DNA from: Bacillota bacterium
GTDB lineage: Bacteria > Bacillota > Bacilli > Lactobacillales > Aerococcaceae
NCBI GenBank assembly: GCA_023442905.1
Contig: JAEZWY010000013.1
Location: 1-22,647 of the forward strand
Reading direction: 5' to 3'
DNA length: 22,647 nucleotides
Below, in pieces: positions 1 through 8,117 of this stretch. Positions within the stretch are counted from its first letter, which is position 1. Every line of letters starts with the position of its first letter. Under the pieces are notes generated by a model. The model did no database searches. It saw only the letters and a program-made list of their open reading frames with translations, and was not told where the DNA came from. The position numbers and the translations under genes were made by a program.

Positions 1-8
1 TATTTAGT

Positions 9-737
9 TTATTCTAAATTCTTAACATAATCAATAAATTCATGATAATTATTAAATTTTGGTTGATTATATTCTAAATCTTGAGCGAAAGACACAATAT
101 TATCACCATTCGCTCGGACATTAACACCTAGTTCTCGAAGCCCTTCTAAATTACCAGAATAATAAAGCGGATAAAAATCCCCCATTTGGCCTATTTCAGG
201 ATAAAATCCAGTAGCTTTGAAATATTCTTTTGCATAAAAAACGGCTTCAGATAATAATTTACCTTGTCTCTTTTCAGCATGTGTATTTAAATCAGTAATC
301 ACTCTAGCTAGATTTCCAGCTACCACCACATTACTAGGTACATTACCACTAACTACTGCTCCAGCACCGATGATAACATTATCACCGATTGTAGCACCTG
401 GTAGAATTATAGATCTAATACCAATAAATACATTATCACCGATTACAGTTTTTTTCGCACTTGTAACGGTTGTTCCACCATTAGCTAATCTGAATACTGA
501 ACTAGAATAATCATGCATCAAAATTTGAGTATCTTTTGTAATTTTACAATAATCTCCAATACTCAATAGGTATGGCCTATTTACATCTATCTGTGTTGAT
601 ATAGGATCAAAGAAATATGTTCCTTCTCCTACCTCAACTCCTTTGGATTTTAAGTAACTAGTATATTTTTCTGAACTATATTTATTTGGAAAAGCAATTC
701 TAAACAAAAATTTTCTAATTTTTAAAACTAACTTCAT
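9..737 (-). CDS. Hexapeptide-repeat acetyltransferase of the polysaccharide cluster
   Basis: Probable acyl (O-acetyl) transferase that decorates the sugar repeat unit, using acetyl-CoA in the cytoplasm. The 242-residue product has a left-handed beta-helix section at about residues 96-147, with repeats such as VIGDNVFIG, TIGDNVIIGAG and NVVVAG. His75 in the MHDYS motif is the likely catalytic base by analogy with the family. Residues 150-242 form a less typical, probably helical tail that I do not recognise. The ATG at 735-737 overlaps the flippase TGA by 4 bases, which implies translational coupling, and an AGGA site lies 7 bases upstream. Being last in the visible operon fits a modifying step. 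The exact acceptor sugar cannot be told. The stop is close to the window edge and no terminator is visible. Confidence 0.8.
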   Translation of the reverse strand: MKLVLKIRKFLFRIAFPNKYSSEKYTSYLKSKGVEVGEGTYFFDPISTQIDVNRPYLLSIGDYCKITKDTQILMHDYSSSVFRLANGGTTVTSAKKTVIGDNVFIGIRSIILPGATIGDNVIIGAGAVVSGNVPSNVVVAGNLARVITDLNTHAEKRQGKLLSEAVFYAKEYFKATGFYPEIGQMGDFYPLYYSGNLEGLRELGVNVRANGDNIVSFAQDLEYNQPKFNNYHEFIDYVKNLE

Positions 738-2017
738 TTACTTTTCCTTTCTTTTTGACTAATTTTAATCCAGAAGTAAACATAGATAATCAGATACACA
801 GCAAGATAAGCTAAAGAGTATGTAATAAAGAATGGTTCAGGTTTTGAAATTGCTAATATATTAAATAGAAGAGTTAGGATTATAGATATTGACATCAATG
901 CACCATTAACTAAAATACCTAATTTTGTCTTATTCACGATATAAATTGTTCCCATAATAGGTGTAACAATAAATCGAGCTAGGAATACAGGTACTAATAA
1001 TTGCAAATATGTTCCTGCAATACCCCACTCTGCACCAAAGAAAATTCCAAAGAACCAAGGTGCAATAACTGCTAAGACTATACCTATTGGAAATGCAATA
1101 CTAAGTAGCATTGTAGACGTCTTCTTAAATGTATTATACACATTCCCAGTATTTTTATACTCTAATGTAGCCTCTTTTAAATATACTTGACGAAGTGAGT
1201 TACCAATAACAGTAATCGGTACACCTATCAATCTATTTGCTAATGAATAATAACCTGTTACTTCTGAATTATACAGAAACGAAATCATAATAGGTAGTAA
1301 TTGTGTAGAAGAAATACTTAATAACTCTGCAGGAAAAGCGTATTTAGGATATTCTGCATACTGTTTAAAAGTGCTAACCAATTCTTTCAAGTTTGGTAGT
1401 TGGATTTTATATTGGACTTTTATAATCATATATACAACAACCGCAACATAAGATAATAAATTACCAACTATTAATCCCATATATCCAGTATTAAAAAATA
1501 CTAGCCCTATTTGAGCTACACCCATTACTGCGACTTTCGCAATAGATACAATTGTCATATCTCTGTATCTTTGCTCACTAAGCAAGGCTTGGAAGAAGGT
1601 TTCATAAGCACCAATAAACCACATAGAGATTGGAAGAACCCAGAACCAATGAGGAGATTCAACACCAAAAGTCGCATTCAATTCATTAGGGAAAATTAAA
1701 GCTATTATTCCTATAGCAACTGCAAAGAATGAAGAAGTACTTAAACTTAGTTCTGTTAATCTACTTCTCTCGTTATTTTTATCTGTCATTGCGATTGGTG
1801 TCTGTAATCTAAGCGTCGCAAATACTGCTCCAATCAGCAAAAAGGAATTATAAATAGAATTTACACCAAACTCTGAGGGTGAGTATAATCTAGTTAAAAC
1901 AGGAGAAAGTAAAAAAGAAATCACCTGAGCAACCGCTGTACCACTAAATAGTACAGAGAAATTTTTAATCAACGAATCTTGCTTCGCTTTGTTAATTAAA
2001 TTTTTTATAGCATTCAT
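734..2017 (-). CDS. Wzx-type oligosaccharide flippase (polysaccharide biosynthesis protein)
   Basis: Membrane protein of the MOP/PST superfamily, expected to flip undecaprenyl-linked repeat units across the cytoplasmic membrane for polymerisation outside. The 427 residues contain about 12-14 hydrophobic segments and a typical N-terminus (KNFSVLFSGTAVAQVISFL, then LTRLYSPSEFG), both usual for this family. The length is normal. The ATG follows an AAGGAG site with a 9-base gap and starts 3 bases after the preceding glycosyltransferase stop. The TGA stop overlaps the next ATG. Its place beside an EpsG/Wzy-like polymerase and glycosyltransferases supports the Wzx role over a MATE drug exporter. 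Confidence 0.85.
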   Translation of the reverse strand: MNAIKNLINKAKQDSLIKNFSVLFSGTAVAQVISFLLSPVLTRLYSPSEFGVNSIYNSFLLIGAVFATLRLQTPIAMTDKNNERSRLTELSLSTSSFFAVAIGIIALIFPNELNATFGVESPHWFWVLPISMWFIGAYETFFQALLSEQRYRDMTIVSIAKVAVMGVAQIGLVFFNTGYMGLIVGNLLSYVAVVVYMIIKVQYKIQLPNLKELVSTFKQYAEYPKYAFPAELLSISSTQLLPIMISFLYNSEVTGYYSLANRLIGVPITVIGNSLRQVYLKEATLEYKNTGNVYNTFKKTSTMLLSIAFPIGIVLAVIAPWFFGIFFGAEWGIAGTYLQLLVPVFLARFIVTPIMGTIYIVNKTKLGILVNGALMSISIILTLLFNILAISKPEPFFITYSLAYLAVYLIIYVYFWIKISQKERKSK

Positions 2018-2020
2018 TTA

Positions 2021-2923
2021 CTATTTCTCCTTGATTAGTTTCTTAATATGTTTAATTAAAAATTTAAACGCATCGCGTGTAAATTTAATAGGACGTTCTT
2101 TTAAATTAGTTGCTAATACATTTAATCCTAGCTTATAGTTATTGTGATTAATGTGATTCCAAAAGGTAGATGCATAGTGTTTACTATATATATCATCCTT
2201 TAATCCTGGAGAAGCTGCATCTAACTCCGCAATTTTACTTTCAAACGTTTTGAAGTAAAAAGCTTTTAGCTCATCTAACCTTTTACCATACATTCTATTT
2301 TCACCCTGATTTTTACCACTATCCAGCAAAATCTCTGATATATATCCGATAGTATGATTATCAAAAAATCTGAGCATAATCTCATAATCCTGATGTCTTT
2401 TGAACGATTCATCAAAGCCATTTAAATTTTTAATCGCTTGACGTTTAAACATTATACTTGATGTCATTGGTGTGTAATCCATTAATAGTAGTTCCTTAGT
2501 TAAACTACCTGCATATTCTGGATATATATCCACATTATCTTTATTCCAACCACAATATACAGCATCAAAATTAGGGATATCTTGTAAAAATTTTATTTGT
2601 TTTTCTATTTTATCGGCTCGAAATTGATCATCATCATCAAGGTAACAAATATATTGACCTGTAGAATGTTGAAATCCAGTATTTCGTGCTGCAGAAGCAT
2701 TTATATTCTGCGTATGTTGAAGATAGTGAACTCTACTATCTTCAACATTTCCCATTAATTCAGATGTTTGTTTACGTGAATCTGTATCAGGATCATTATC
2801 ATCCACAACTATTACTTCAATATTTTTATGTGTACTATTTAGCACTGATTGAACAGCTGCCATTAATGTATCCGGTCTTCCATACGTTGGGATAATAACA
2901 GATACTAATTCGTTGTTATCCAA
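2021..2923 (-). CDS. Family 2 glycosyltransferase
   Basis: Cytoplasmic GT-A fold glycosyltransferase that would add one sugar from a nucleotide-sugar donor to the lipid-linked repeat unit. The 300-residue product opens with VSVIIPTYGRPDTL (residues 7-20), has the nucleotide-binding DDNDPDT at 41-47, and the metal-binding LDDDD at 95-99. A later RHQDYE motif fits the catalytic-base region of GT2 enzymes. The start is TTG, preceded by AGGTGA at suitable spacing. The nearby ATG is out of frame. It begins 8 bases after the polymerase stop, so it is co-transcribed. Donor and linkage cannot be deduced. Confidence 0.85.
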   Translation of the reverse strand: MDNNELVSVIIPTYGRPDTLMAAVQSVLNSTHKNIEVIVVDDNDPDTDSRKQTSELMGNVEDSRVHYLQHTQNINASAARNTGFQHSTGQYICYLDDDDQFRADKIEKQIKFLQDIPNFDAVYCGWNKDNVDIYPEYAGSLTKELLLMDYTPMTSSIMFKRQAIKNLNGFDESFKRHQDYEIMLRFFDNHTIGYISEILLDSGKNQGENRMYGKRLDELKAFYFKTFESKIAELDAASPGLKDDIYSKHYASTFWNHINHNNYKLGLNVLATNLKERPIKFTRDAFKFLIKHIKKLIKEK

Positions 2924-2931
2924 ATCATCAC

Positions 2932-4023
2932 CTACTCATTTGCTTTCATTAAAATTTTATTATGATAATTAGCTATTTCTTGTCTTAATTGATCATCGCT
3001 TCTACTCTCTCTTATAGTTAATGGCCGCCATTGAAAATCTTGAATATTATACGGATCAGTTACCATAAATCCTGCAAATACTACGATAAACACTGAAACT
3101 ACGAGGATACGAGTTAGATATCCAGAGAATAAACGTAACATGTTGATACTTAGAGCTAAAAAGACAATCTCAAATATCTTAAAGTAAAAACTTACTCTCA
3201 TGAACGGTGCAAATTGGAAACTAGCTCCGTAGAAAAGCATGTACCAAATTAACCCGTTAAATAACATTTGCATTTCTTTAGTACTTTTTACTTTCATGTT
3301 CCAAATTACAAACATTATTATTACCATCATAAAATAAAACTTAAAGTAATGAAAAATACTTAAATTTACATTGAATATGCTATCAACATATCTTGAATAA
3401 GCACTAAATAATGGTAATTTAAAGATCATTGATACATTAAATAAAGGTAATATGGAAGCGAGTAGCAGTCCATATAAGGCAGTTACCTTATTGAATTTTA
3501 CTTTTAAAAATAGGAATGGCACTACAAAGAATCCTGAGATATGAAACAGCCCGCCCACAATGCTAGTGAAAATAGCTGTTTTATACTTATTTTGATAAGC
3601 ATAGTAAAATGCATTAATAAAGAAACTAATTGCCATAAACTGTCTTACTTGAGACATTTGCGCAAAGTATATCTCTGAAAACATATAAATATATAAGACT
3701 AACGATACATTTGATTCTAGCTTTTTGATGAATCTAAAGTTATTTATTAGTGTGATCAATAATGTAACAAAAATAAACAAACCGAAATAAAGATTTAGAC
3801 CAGCAAACAACTCTTGTAGACCAAAGTATAAAGGTTCTCTACCAATATGGCTTCTAAGATAATAACCTAAGTAATTTGGAAAGTCAGTTCCAACCATCCA
3901 ACGTTGTCCGAAAACAAACAAGGAATATATAAATGTTGATTTGAGGAAAAAATCTTCGTTCTTCCGTAAATAACTAATTAAAAATAGGACATTTACAGCT
4001 ATTATATGAACAATCCAAATCAT
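2932..4023 (-). CDS. EpsG-family polysaccharide polymerase (Wzy-like)
   Basis: Predicted integral membrane polymerase that links repeat units outside the membrane. The 363 residues form about 10-12 hydrophobic segments. Family marks are QRWMVGTDFPNYLGYY (about residues 40-55), SQVRQFMAISFFINAFYYAY in the middle, and HISGFF in the following segment. The conserved Arg and His positions resemble EpsG/Wzy proteins. The ATG has a very strong AGGGAGG site 6 bases upstream and starts 18 bases after the Wzz-like gene. Sequence within this family is poorly conserved, so the call rests on topology, these motifs and the neighbouring Wzx and glycosyltransferases. Confidence 0.8.
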   Translation of the reverse strand: MIWIVHIIAVNVLFLISYLRKNEDFFLKSTFIYSLFVFGQRWMVGTDFPNYLGYYLRSHIGREPLYFGLQELFAGLNLYFGLFIFVTLLITLINNFRFIKKLESNVSLVLYIYMFSEIYFAQMSQVRQFMAISFFINAFYYAYQNKYKTAIFTSIVGGLFHISGFFVVPFLFLKVKFNKVTALYGLLLASILPLFNVSMIFKLPLFSAYSRYVDSIFNVNLSIFHYFKFYFMMVIIMFVIWNMKVKSTKEMQMLFNGLIWYMLFYGASFQFAPFMRVSFYFKIFEIVFLALSINMLRLFSGYLTRILVVSVFIVVFAGFMVTDPYNIQDFQWRPLTIRESRSDDQLRQEIANYHNKILMKANE

Positions 4024-4041
4024 GAAATTCCTCCCTTTAAA

Positions 4042-5097
4042 TTATTCGTTGACTTGAATAATTTTAAGTGAAAGATTATCCAATTTCATTAATTTCATTT
4101 GAGTATTAAACCATTTTCTAGAAGTTTCATTAGGTAATACTACCATGATTACTTCAGTAGATTCTGTCGTAAGATTTTTCACACTATCATCTGCTATATT
4201 GGGAATCACTTTAAACTCATTTTCGCTAATTTTTTCTTGGATATCAGAAACATTTAAACCTTTACCATTTTCAGAAAGAATTACCTTATTTTTAAAATAA
4301 GGGAAATTAACAAAATTAGCAATTTCATCAGAATTATTTAATTTCTCATCGTAAATCATAAAATCTAAACTATCATCAATTGCATAACCGAAGGCATAAT
4401 TTAATTTTTTTCCGAATAAAGCATTGATTAAAGCTAATCCAATACCCACTACAATACCTAAAATAATACCAATTACAGCATATTTAATTAGGGATTTTAT
4501 TGAAATACCTGTTTCTTCCTCTTCTTCATCAATTTGTTTATCCTTAACATTGTATGGACCATCAAATACATACAAATTGTCTTCATCTACAAATGGAATT
4601 GAAGAAAGTTTTCCGTAATAATAAGCCGCAAGTTTTTCGTTTAGTGATTTATCATCTGAGGATGCCACAAAAGTTAGTAAACCCGTACTGTTACTTTGAG
4701 TTACTGAAATAATCTGAGATTGTTCCATTAGCTCAGCTGGTAAAAAGTTAGATAATAATTGTTGATTTTTTTCATAATTCTCCAGCTCAATTTGTTTTAG
4801 ATCTATACCAGCATCTGAATTAAGCTTCTCTAATACATTTGGAGAGCGGAAATATTCTTCAATAATCCCCTCATTCGTGTACATATTCCCTTCTGCATCT
4901 TCGATGTAAAAGTCGAATGCTACTGCGGTTTCAATCGCTTCTTCTTCTAAAGCTTCCATACCCTCTGGCGCATTATTAGAAGAACCTGTCATAAAGGCAC
5001 CAAGTCCACCTAGTACCAAAGCGAATATTATACCAAAAATTGCGATGATCTTGATATTATCTTTTAAAAATCGTTGAATTTCTATCCAAAGCTGCAT
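4042..5097 (-). CDS. Wzz-like chain-length/co-polymerase membrane protein with extra C-terminal domain
   Basis: Likely polysaccharide co-polymerase affecting chain length. The 351-residue product has a membrane segment at about 16-37, an extracytoplasmic part of roughly 165 residues, an acidic run (DEEEEETG) at about 190-197, and a second membrane segment at about 202-228. A cytoplasmic tail of about 120 residues follows (FGKKLNYAFGYAIDD onward). Two membrane segments flanking an outside domain is the Wzz/CapA plan. The tail ends in a strand-rich part (TEVIMVVLPNETS, 314-326) reminiscent of the fold of Wzc/CapB-type kinases, but it has no Walker A motif, so no kinase activity is claimed. The ATG follows AAGGAG with a 7-base gap. 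Position between glycosyltransferases and polymerase supports the role, which is otherwise inferred. Confidence 0.6.
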   Translation of the reverse strand: MQLWIEIQRFLKDNIKIIAIFGIIFALVLGGLGAFMTGSSNNAPEGMEALEEEAIETAVAFDFYIEDAEGNMYTNEGIIEEYFRSPNVLEKLNSDAGIDLKQIELENYEKNQQLLSNFLPAELMEQSQIISVTQSNSTGLLTFVASSDDKSLNEKLAAYYYGKLSSIPFVDEDNLYVFDGPYNVKDKQIDEEEEETGISIKSLIKYAVIGIILGIVVGIGLALINALFGKKLNYAFGYAIDDSLDFMIYDEKLNNSDEIANFVNFPYFKNKVILSENGKGLNVSDIQEKISENEFKVIPNIADDSVKNLTTESTEVIMVVLPNETSRKWFNTQMKLMKLDNLSLKIIQVNE

Positions 5098-5111
5098 CTT
5101 TCTACTCCTTA

Positions 5112-5906
5112 TTATTTATATCTTTTTTTATATTCCCTTTTTCCACTATACATTTTTCTAATTGCACCCCACATAGTCGAATCTTCTTTATATTCAGAAT
5201 ATTTTCTTAATGCAAATTGTAATATGAGTAACCAGTAAAATTTATTAGTCATATTATAATACCGGGCACCAATTGCTTTAAAGTGTTTTTCATCATAACC
5301 TCTATGCCAAGATGAGTCACTAATGTCTACTAGACCTATTTCAATAGGTAAGTATAAAATTTTTAACCCTTTGCTTAAGGCCGCATAGAGAAAGGTACTT
5401 TCTTCCCCATTTGGAAAGTCAGTACCTGCACCTATATTCTCATTGAAAAATATATTATTATCTATGATGCTTCTACGTTTAAATGTTATTTCAACAGAAG
5501 ATATTTTCATTGAAGAAAGATAGTTCTCCCAATGCGGTTCTGTTCTAAAGGTTTTTTCCCGTTTTGAATTACCGAATCTCTTCACTTGAAAAGCAATGAT
5601 ATCAGCTTCAGGATTTTCTAAATAAGCCTTCTCAATCACTTCAGCATAATCACTATGATATTTCATATCGTCATCGGCGATTACACAGATATCTGCTGTT
5701 GCGTTTCTTAAAGCCAAATTTCGACTCTTACTCAACCCTGTTTCAGGTGTAGAAAATATTTTGTTGGTATAGCCATTTTTTTCAATCTCTACGTAATTCT
5801 CAAAGGTCCTTTGATTGACAATCACTGCATCAGTACTTAGATTTAACTCTTCTATAATTTCAAAATCAGTACGATCCATCGTGGCAACAAGTGTTTCAAT
5901 TTTCAT
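5112..5906 (-). CDS. Glycosyltransferase family 2-like protein
   Basis: Predicted sugar transferase of the polysaccharide cluster. I place the start at the ATG at 5904-5906 (264 residues, MKIETLVATMDR), with GGGAG 11 bases upstream. A GTG 12 bases further upstream directly abuts that site and is unlikely to be used. Motifs are GLSKSRNLAL at about 57-66, which is the usual motif before the donor site in GT2 proteins, and the metal-binding ADDDM at about 77-81. A second conserved block (GAGTDFPNGEES) lies further on. The N-terminus is shorter than the classic VSVIIPTYN opening, a form I associate with capsule-locus transferases of lactic acid bacteria. Donor sugar unknown. Confidence 0.75.
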   Translation of the reverse strand: MKIETLVATMDRTDFEIIEELNLSTDAVIVNQRTFENYVEIEKNGYTNKIFSTPETGLSKSRNLALRNATADICVIADDDMKYHSDYAEVIEKAYLENPEADIIAFQVKRFGNSKREKTFRTEPHWENYLSSMKISSVEITFKRRSIIDNNIFFNENIGAGTDFPNGEESTFLYAALSKGLKILYLPIEIGLVDISDSSWHRGYDEKHFKAIGARYYNMTNKFYWLLILQFALRKYSEYKEDSTMWGAIRKMYSGKREYKKRYK

Positions 5907-5933
5907 GCTTATACTCACTCCCTAGATCCTTCA

Positions 5934-6701
5934 TTAAATTCTACGTAAAATTGAATTAATCACATAATGACAGAAATAGTACACGGCTTTTAAAAAAGGC
6001 AGTTTTTCTAGACGATAATAGGTGTTCCAAGTTCTTTTTAATGCTTGAATCTTATTATCCGAAAGCGACCCCGTTCTAATTCTATAGCGATTAAGAGGTT
6101 CATCAAGTAAATAAGCAGCTGGATAATTTCTCAAAATTTGTAACCAGGTTGCAGTATCTTGTCCTTTACGAACTAAAGGCATTCTAAAATCACCGACCAG
6201 CTCACGATCAATACATACGGTACTACATGCTATTGCTGTATTCTTCAATAAGCCCGCGTAGTTTAATTTTTTAGGTAACTTAGGCGAACTTTTCTTAAGT
6301 TCGCCTTTCTCATCCATAAACTCAAAATTAGTATAAGTGAAACCATAATTATTATCACTCATAAAACAGATTTGTTTTTTCAATTTATCTTTATGCCAGA
6401 CGTCATCACTATCAATAAATGAAATATACCTACCAGTGGCAAGCTCAATTCCTTTATTTCTAGCTACTGCAGCCCCAGAATTTTCAGAAAGTTTAACATA
6501 TTTTATCCTTGAATCAGAAGAATATTTGTCAATTACCAACTTACTGTTGTCTGTTGAGCAATCATCTACTAATATCATCTCAAAGTTTTTATATGTTTGA
6601 TTTATAACTGAATCAATTGTATCTGCTATAAAACTCTCAGCATTATAAACTGGTGTAATAATTGAAACTAATGCATCTTGATTCAAATTGTCCAATCCCA
6701 T
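5934..6701 (-). CDS. Family 2 glycosyltransferase (TuaG-like)
   Basis: GT-A fold glycosyltransferase with a standard opening VSIITPVYNAESFI (12-25), DDCSTDN at 46-52, SGAAVARNKGI before the donor site, and IDSDD at 96-100 for metal and nucleotide binding. RKGQDTATWLQIL further on holds the probable catalytic acid. At 255 residues it has the size and general pattern of Bacillus subtilis TuaG-type teichuronic acid transferases, from memory and not from a search. It starts 3 bases after the dehydrogenase stop with no clear Shine-Dalgarno site, so it probably depends on translational coupling. Following a UDP-glucuronate-making enzyme, it may act in building a uronic-acid-containing repeat, but that is inference. 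Confidence 0.83.
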   Translation of the reverse strand: MGLDNLNQDALVSIITPVYNAESFIADTIDSVINQTYKNFEMILVDDCSTDNSKLVIDKYSSDSRIKYVKLSENSGAAVARNKGIELATGRYISFIDSDDVWHKDKLKKQICFMSDNNYGFTYTNFEFMDEKGELKKSSPKLPKKLNYAGLLKNTAIACSTVCIDRELVGDFRMPLVRKGQDTATWLQILRNYPAAYLLDEPLNRYRIRTGSLSDNKIQALKRTWNTYYRLEKLPFLKAVYYFCHYVINSILRRI

Positions 6702-6704
6702 CTA

Positions 6705-7871
6705 TTAATTTTCGTTAAATAAATCTCTAGTAAATACTTTTGATCTAACTTCTTCTAGTTCTTTAGCATCTCTATTAGAAATAATAACATCAGCTTCTTG
6801 TTTAAAGCTCTCAAAATCATTATTTACATTTAATCCATTAAATGAAGTATCTTTAACAGTAGGTTCATAGATAACAATTTCAATACCTTTTTCTACCAAT
6901 AAATTAATAATCCCTTGAACTGCAGATTCACGGAAATTATCAGAATCCTGTTTCATTGTAAGACGGTAAACACCGACTACTTTCGGATTTTTGTTTGCAA
7001 TTTCTTCTGCGATAAACTCTTTTCGAGTATCGTTTGAGCGAATAATAGCCCCCATCAGTTCATTAGGTATATCCTTATAGTTCGCATATAATTGTTTGGT
7101 ATCTTTCGGTAAGCAGTAGCCACCATAACCAAACGACGGATTATTATAAAAGTCTCCAATTCTTGGGTCTAAACTAATACCTTTTATAATCGATTGAGCA
7201 TTTAAACCTTTAGAAGCAGCATATGTATCTAACTCATTAAAGTAAGAAACTCGCATTGCTAAGTATGTATTGGCAAACAACTTAACCGCTTCTGCTTCTG
7301 TCGGATCCATAAAGAGAACCTCTATATCCTCTTTTATAGCGCCTTCAACAAAAATAGGTGCAATTTTTTGAACAAAATCAGCTGTAGAACCATAGATTAT
7401 TCGACTTGGGTAAAGATTATCATATAACGCTTTTCCTTCACGTAAAAACTCTGGTGAGAAGAAAATTTTATCTGTTCCATATTTTTCTTGCATTTTGTTT
7501 GTAAAACCAATTGGAATAGTTGATTTGATCATTACTGGTACATCAAGCTTCATCTCTTGAGTCTGAGCAATTACTGCTTCAACTGTACTAGTATCAAATG
7601 AATTAGTATCAACATCATAGTTAGTAGGTGTCGCGATAATTACTAACTCAGTATCTTTGTATGCTTCTTCAGCATTAGATGTTGCTTTGAAATTTAATTC
7701 TTTATTTTGTAGAAAATCACTTATGTAGTCATCTTTAATATGTGATTTCCCTGAATTTAATATTTCTACGATATTGGGATTGATCTCCAACGCCTTTACA
7801 TTATTATGTTGTGCTAATAACATTGAATTTGCTAACCCAACATATCCTTGTCCCACTACTGTTATGTTCAT
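6705..7871 (-). CDS. ugd: UDP-glucose 6-dehydrogenase
   Basis: Oxidises UDP-glucose to UDP-glucuronate with two NAD+, supplying an acidic sugar donor in the cytoplasm. The 388-residue protein has the N-terminal Rossmann motif GQGYVG (7-12), the central SPEFLREGKA (139-148), the EAVKLFANTYLAMRVSY helix (194-210) and the catalytic Cys253 in FGYGGYCLPKDT. The C-terminal part contains DSDNFRESAVQGI, typical of the short HasB-like type of about 390-400 residues. UDP-GlcNAc or UDP-ManNAc dehydrogenases share the fold, but those motifs fit the UDP-glucose enzyme best. The ATG has GGGAG 8 bases upstream. It is first in the polysaccharide operon, which suggests that glucuronic acid is a component of the product. 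Confidence 0.9.
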   Translation of the reverse strand: MNITVVGQGYVGLANSMLLAQHNNVKALEINPNIVEILNSGKSHIKDDYISDFLQNKELNFKATSNAEEAYKDTELVIIATPTNYDVDTNSFDTSTVEAVIAQTQEMKLDVPVMIKSTIPIGFTNKMQEKYGTDKIFFSPEFLREGKALYDNLYPSRIIYGSTADFVQKIAPIFVEGAIKEDIEVLFMDPTEAEAVKLFANTYLAMRVSYFNELDTYAASKGLNAQSIIKGISLDPRIGDFYNNPSFGYGGYCLPKDTKQLYANYKDIPNELMGAIIRSNDTRKEFIAEEIANKNPKVVGVYRLTMKQDSDNFRESAVQGIINLLVEKGIEIVIYEPTVKDTSFNGLNVNNDFESFKQEADVIISNRDAKELEEVRSKVFTRDLFNEN

Positions 7872-8061
7872 TTCATTATCTCCCTATCTTAAATATATGT
7901 ACTTAACATCATAACATAATGATATTAGGTATCATTTAAATATACAATTAATAATTATTTCTTAATAATTACTTTTTAAATTCTACCATGACTAATTGCA
8001 ACATTTAAACATTTTATCCTAAGAAATACTATTCTGACCTAATATTAGCTATTTATCATTC
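7872..8061 (-). promoter_or_regulatory. AT-rich promoter region of the polysaccharide operon
   Basis: A gene-free stretch of about 190 bases between the purR terminator and ugd. On the minus strand I see two candidate sigma-A promoters. One has an extended -10 (TGG then TAGAAT, at 7980-7988) with a weak TTAAAT at 8003-8008, 17 bases away. The other, nearer ugd, has TTGTAT and TATCAT 17 bases apart within about 7910-7945, with a further TGTTATGAT extended -10 element at about 7906-7914. None has a good -35, so activator control is possible but not shown. No leader hairpin or open reading frame was evident. Confidence 0.45.
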
Positions 8062-8102
8062 AAAAAAACCTATAGACGGCATTTTCCTAATTCGTCTATA
8101 GG
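8062..8102 (-). terminator. Rho-independent terminator of purR
   Basis: On the minus strand a perfect 10-bp stem (CCTATAGACG paired with CGTCTATAGG), with a 14-base loop, is followed by a run of seven T. It lies 15 bases after the purR stop and separates purR from the polysaccharide operon. Confidence 0.92.
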
Positions 8103-8117
8103 CCTTTATCTGGTTAT

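Noticed and set aside
7948..7971. Direct repeat TTAATAATTA (7948-7957 and 7962-7971) upstream of ugd
   Set aside because: Very AT-rich low-complexity sequence in which such repeats arise by chance. No known operator matches.
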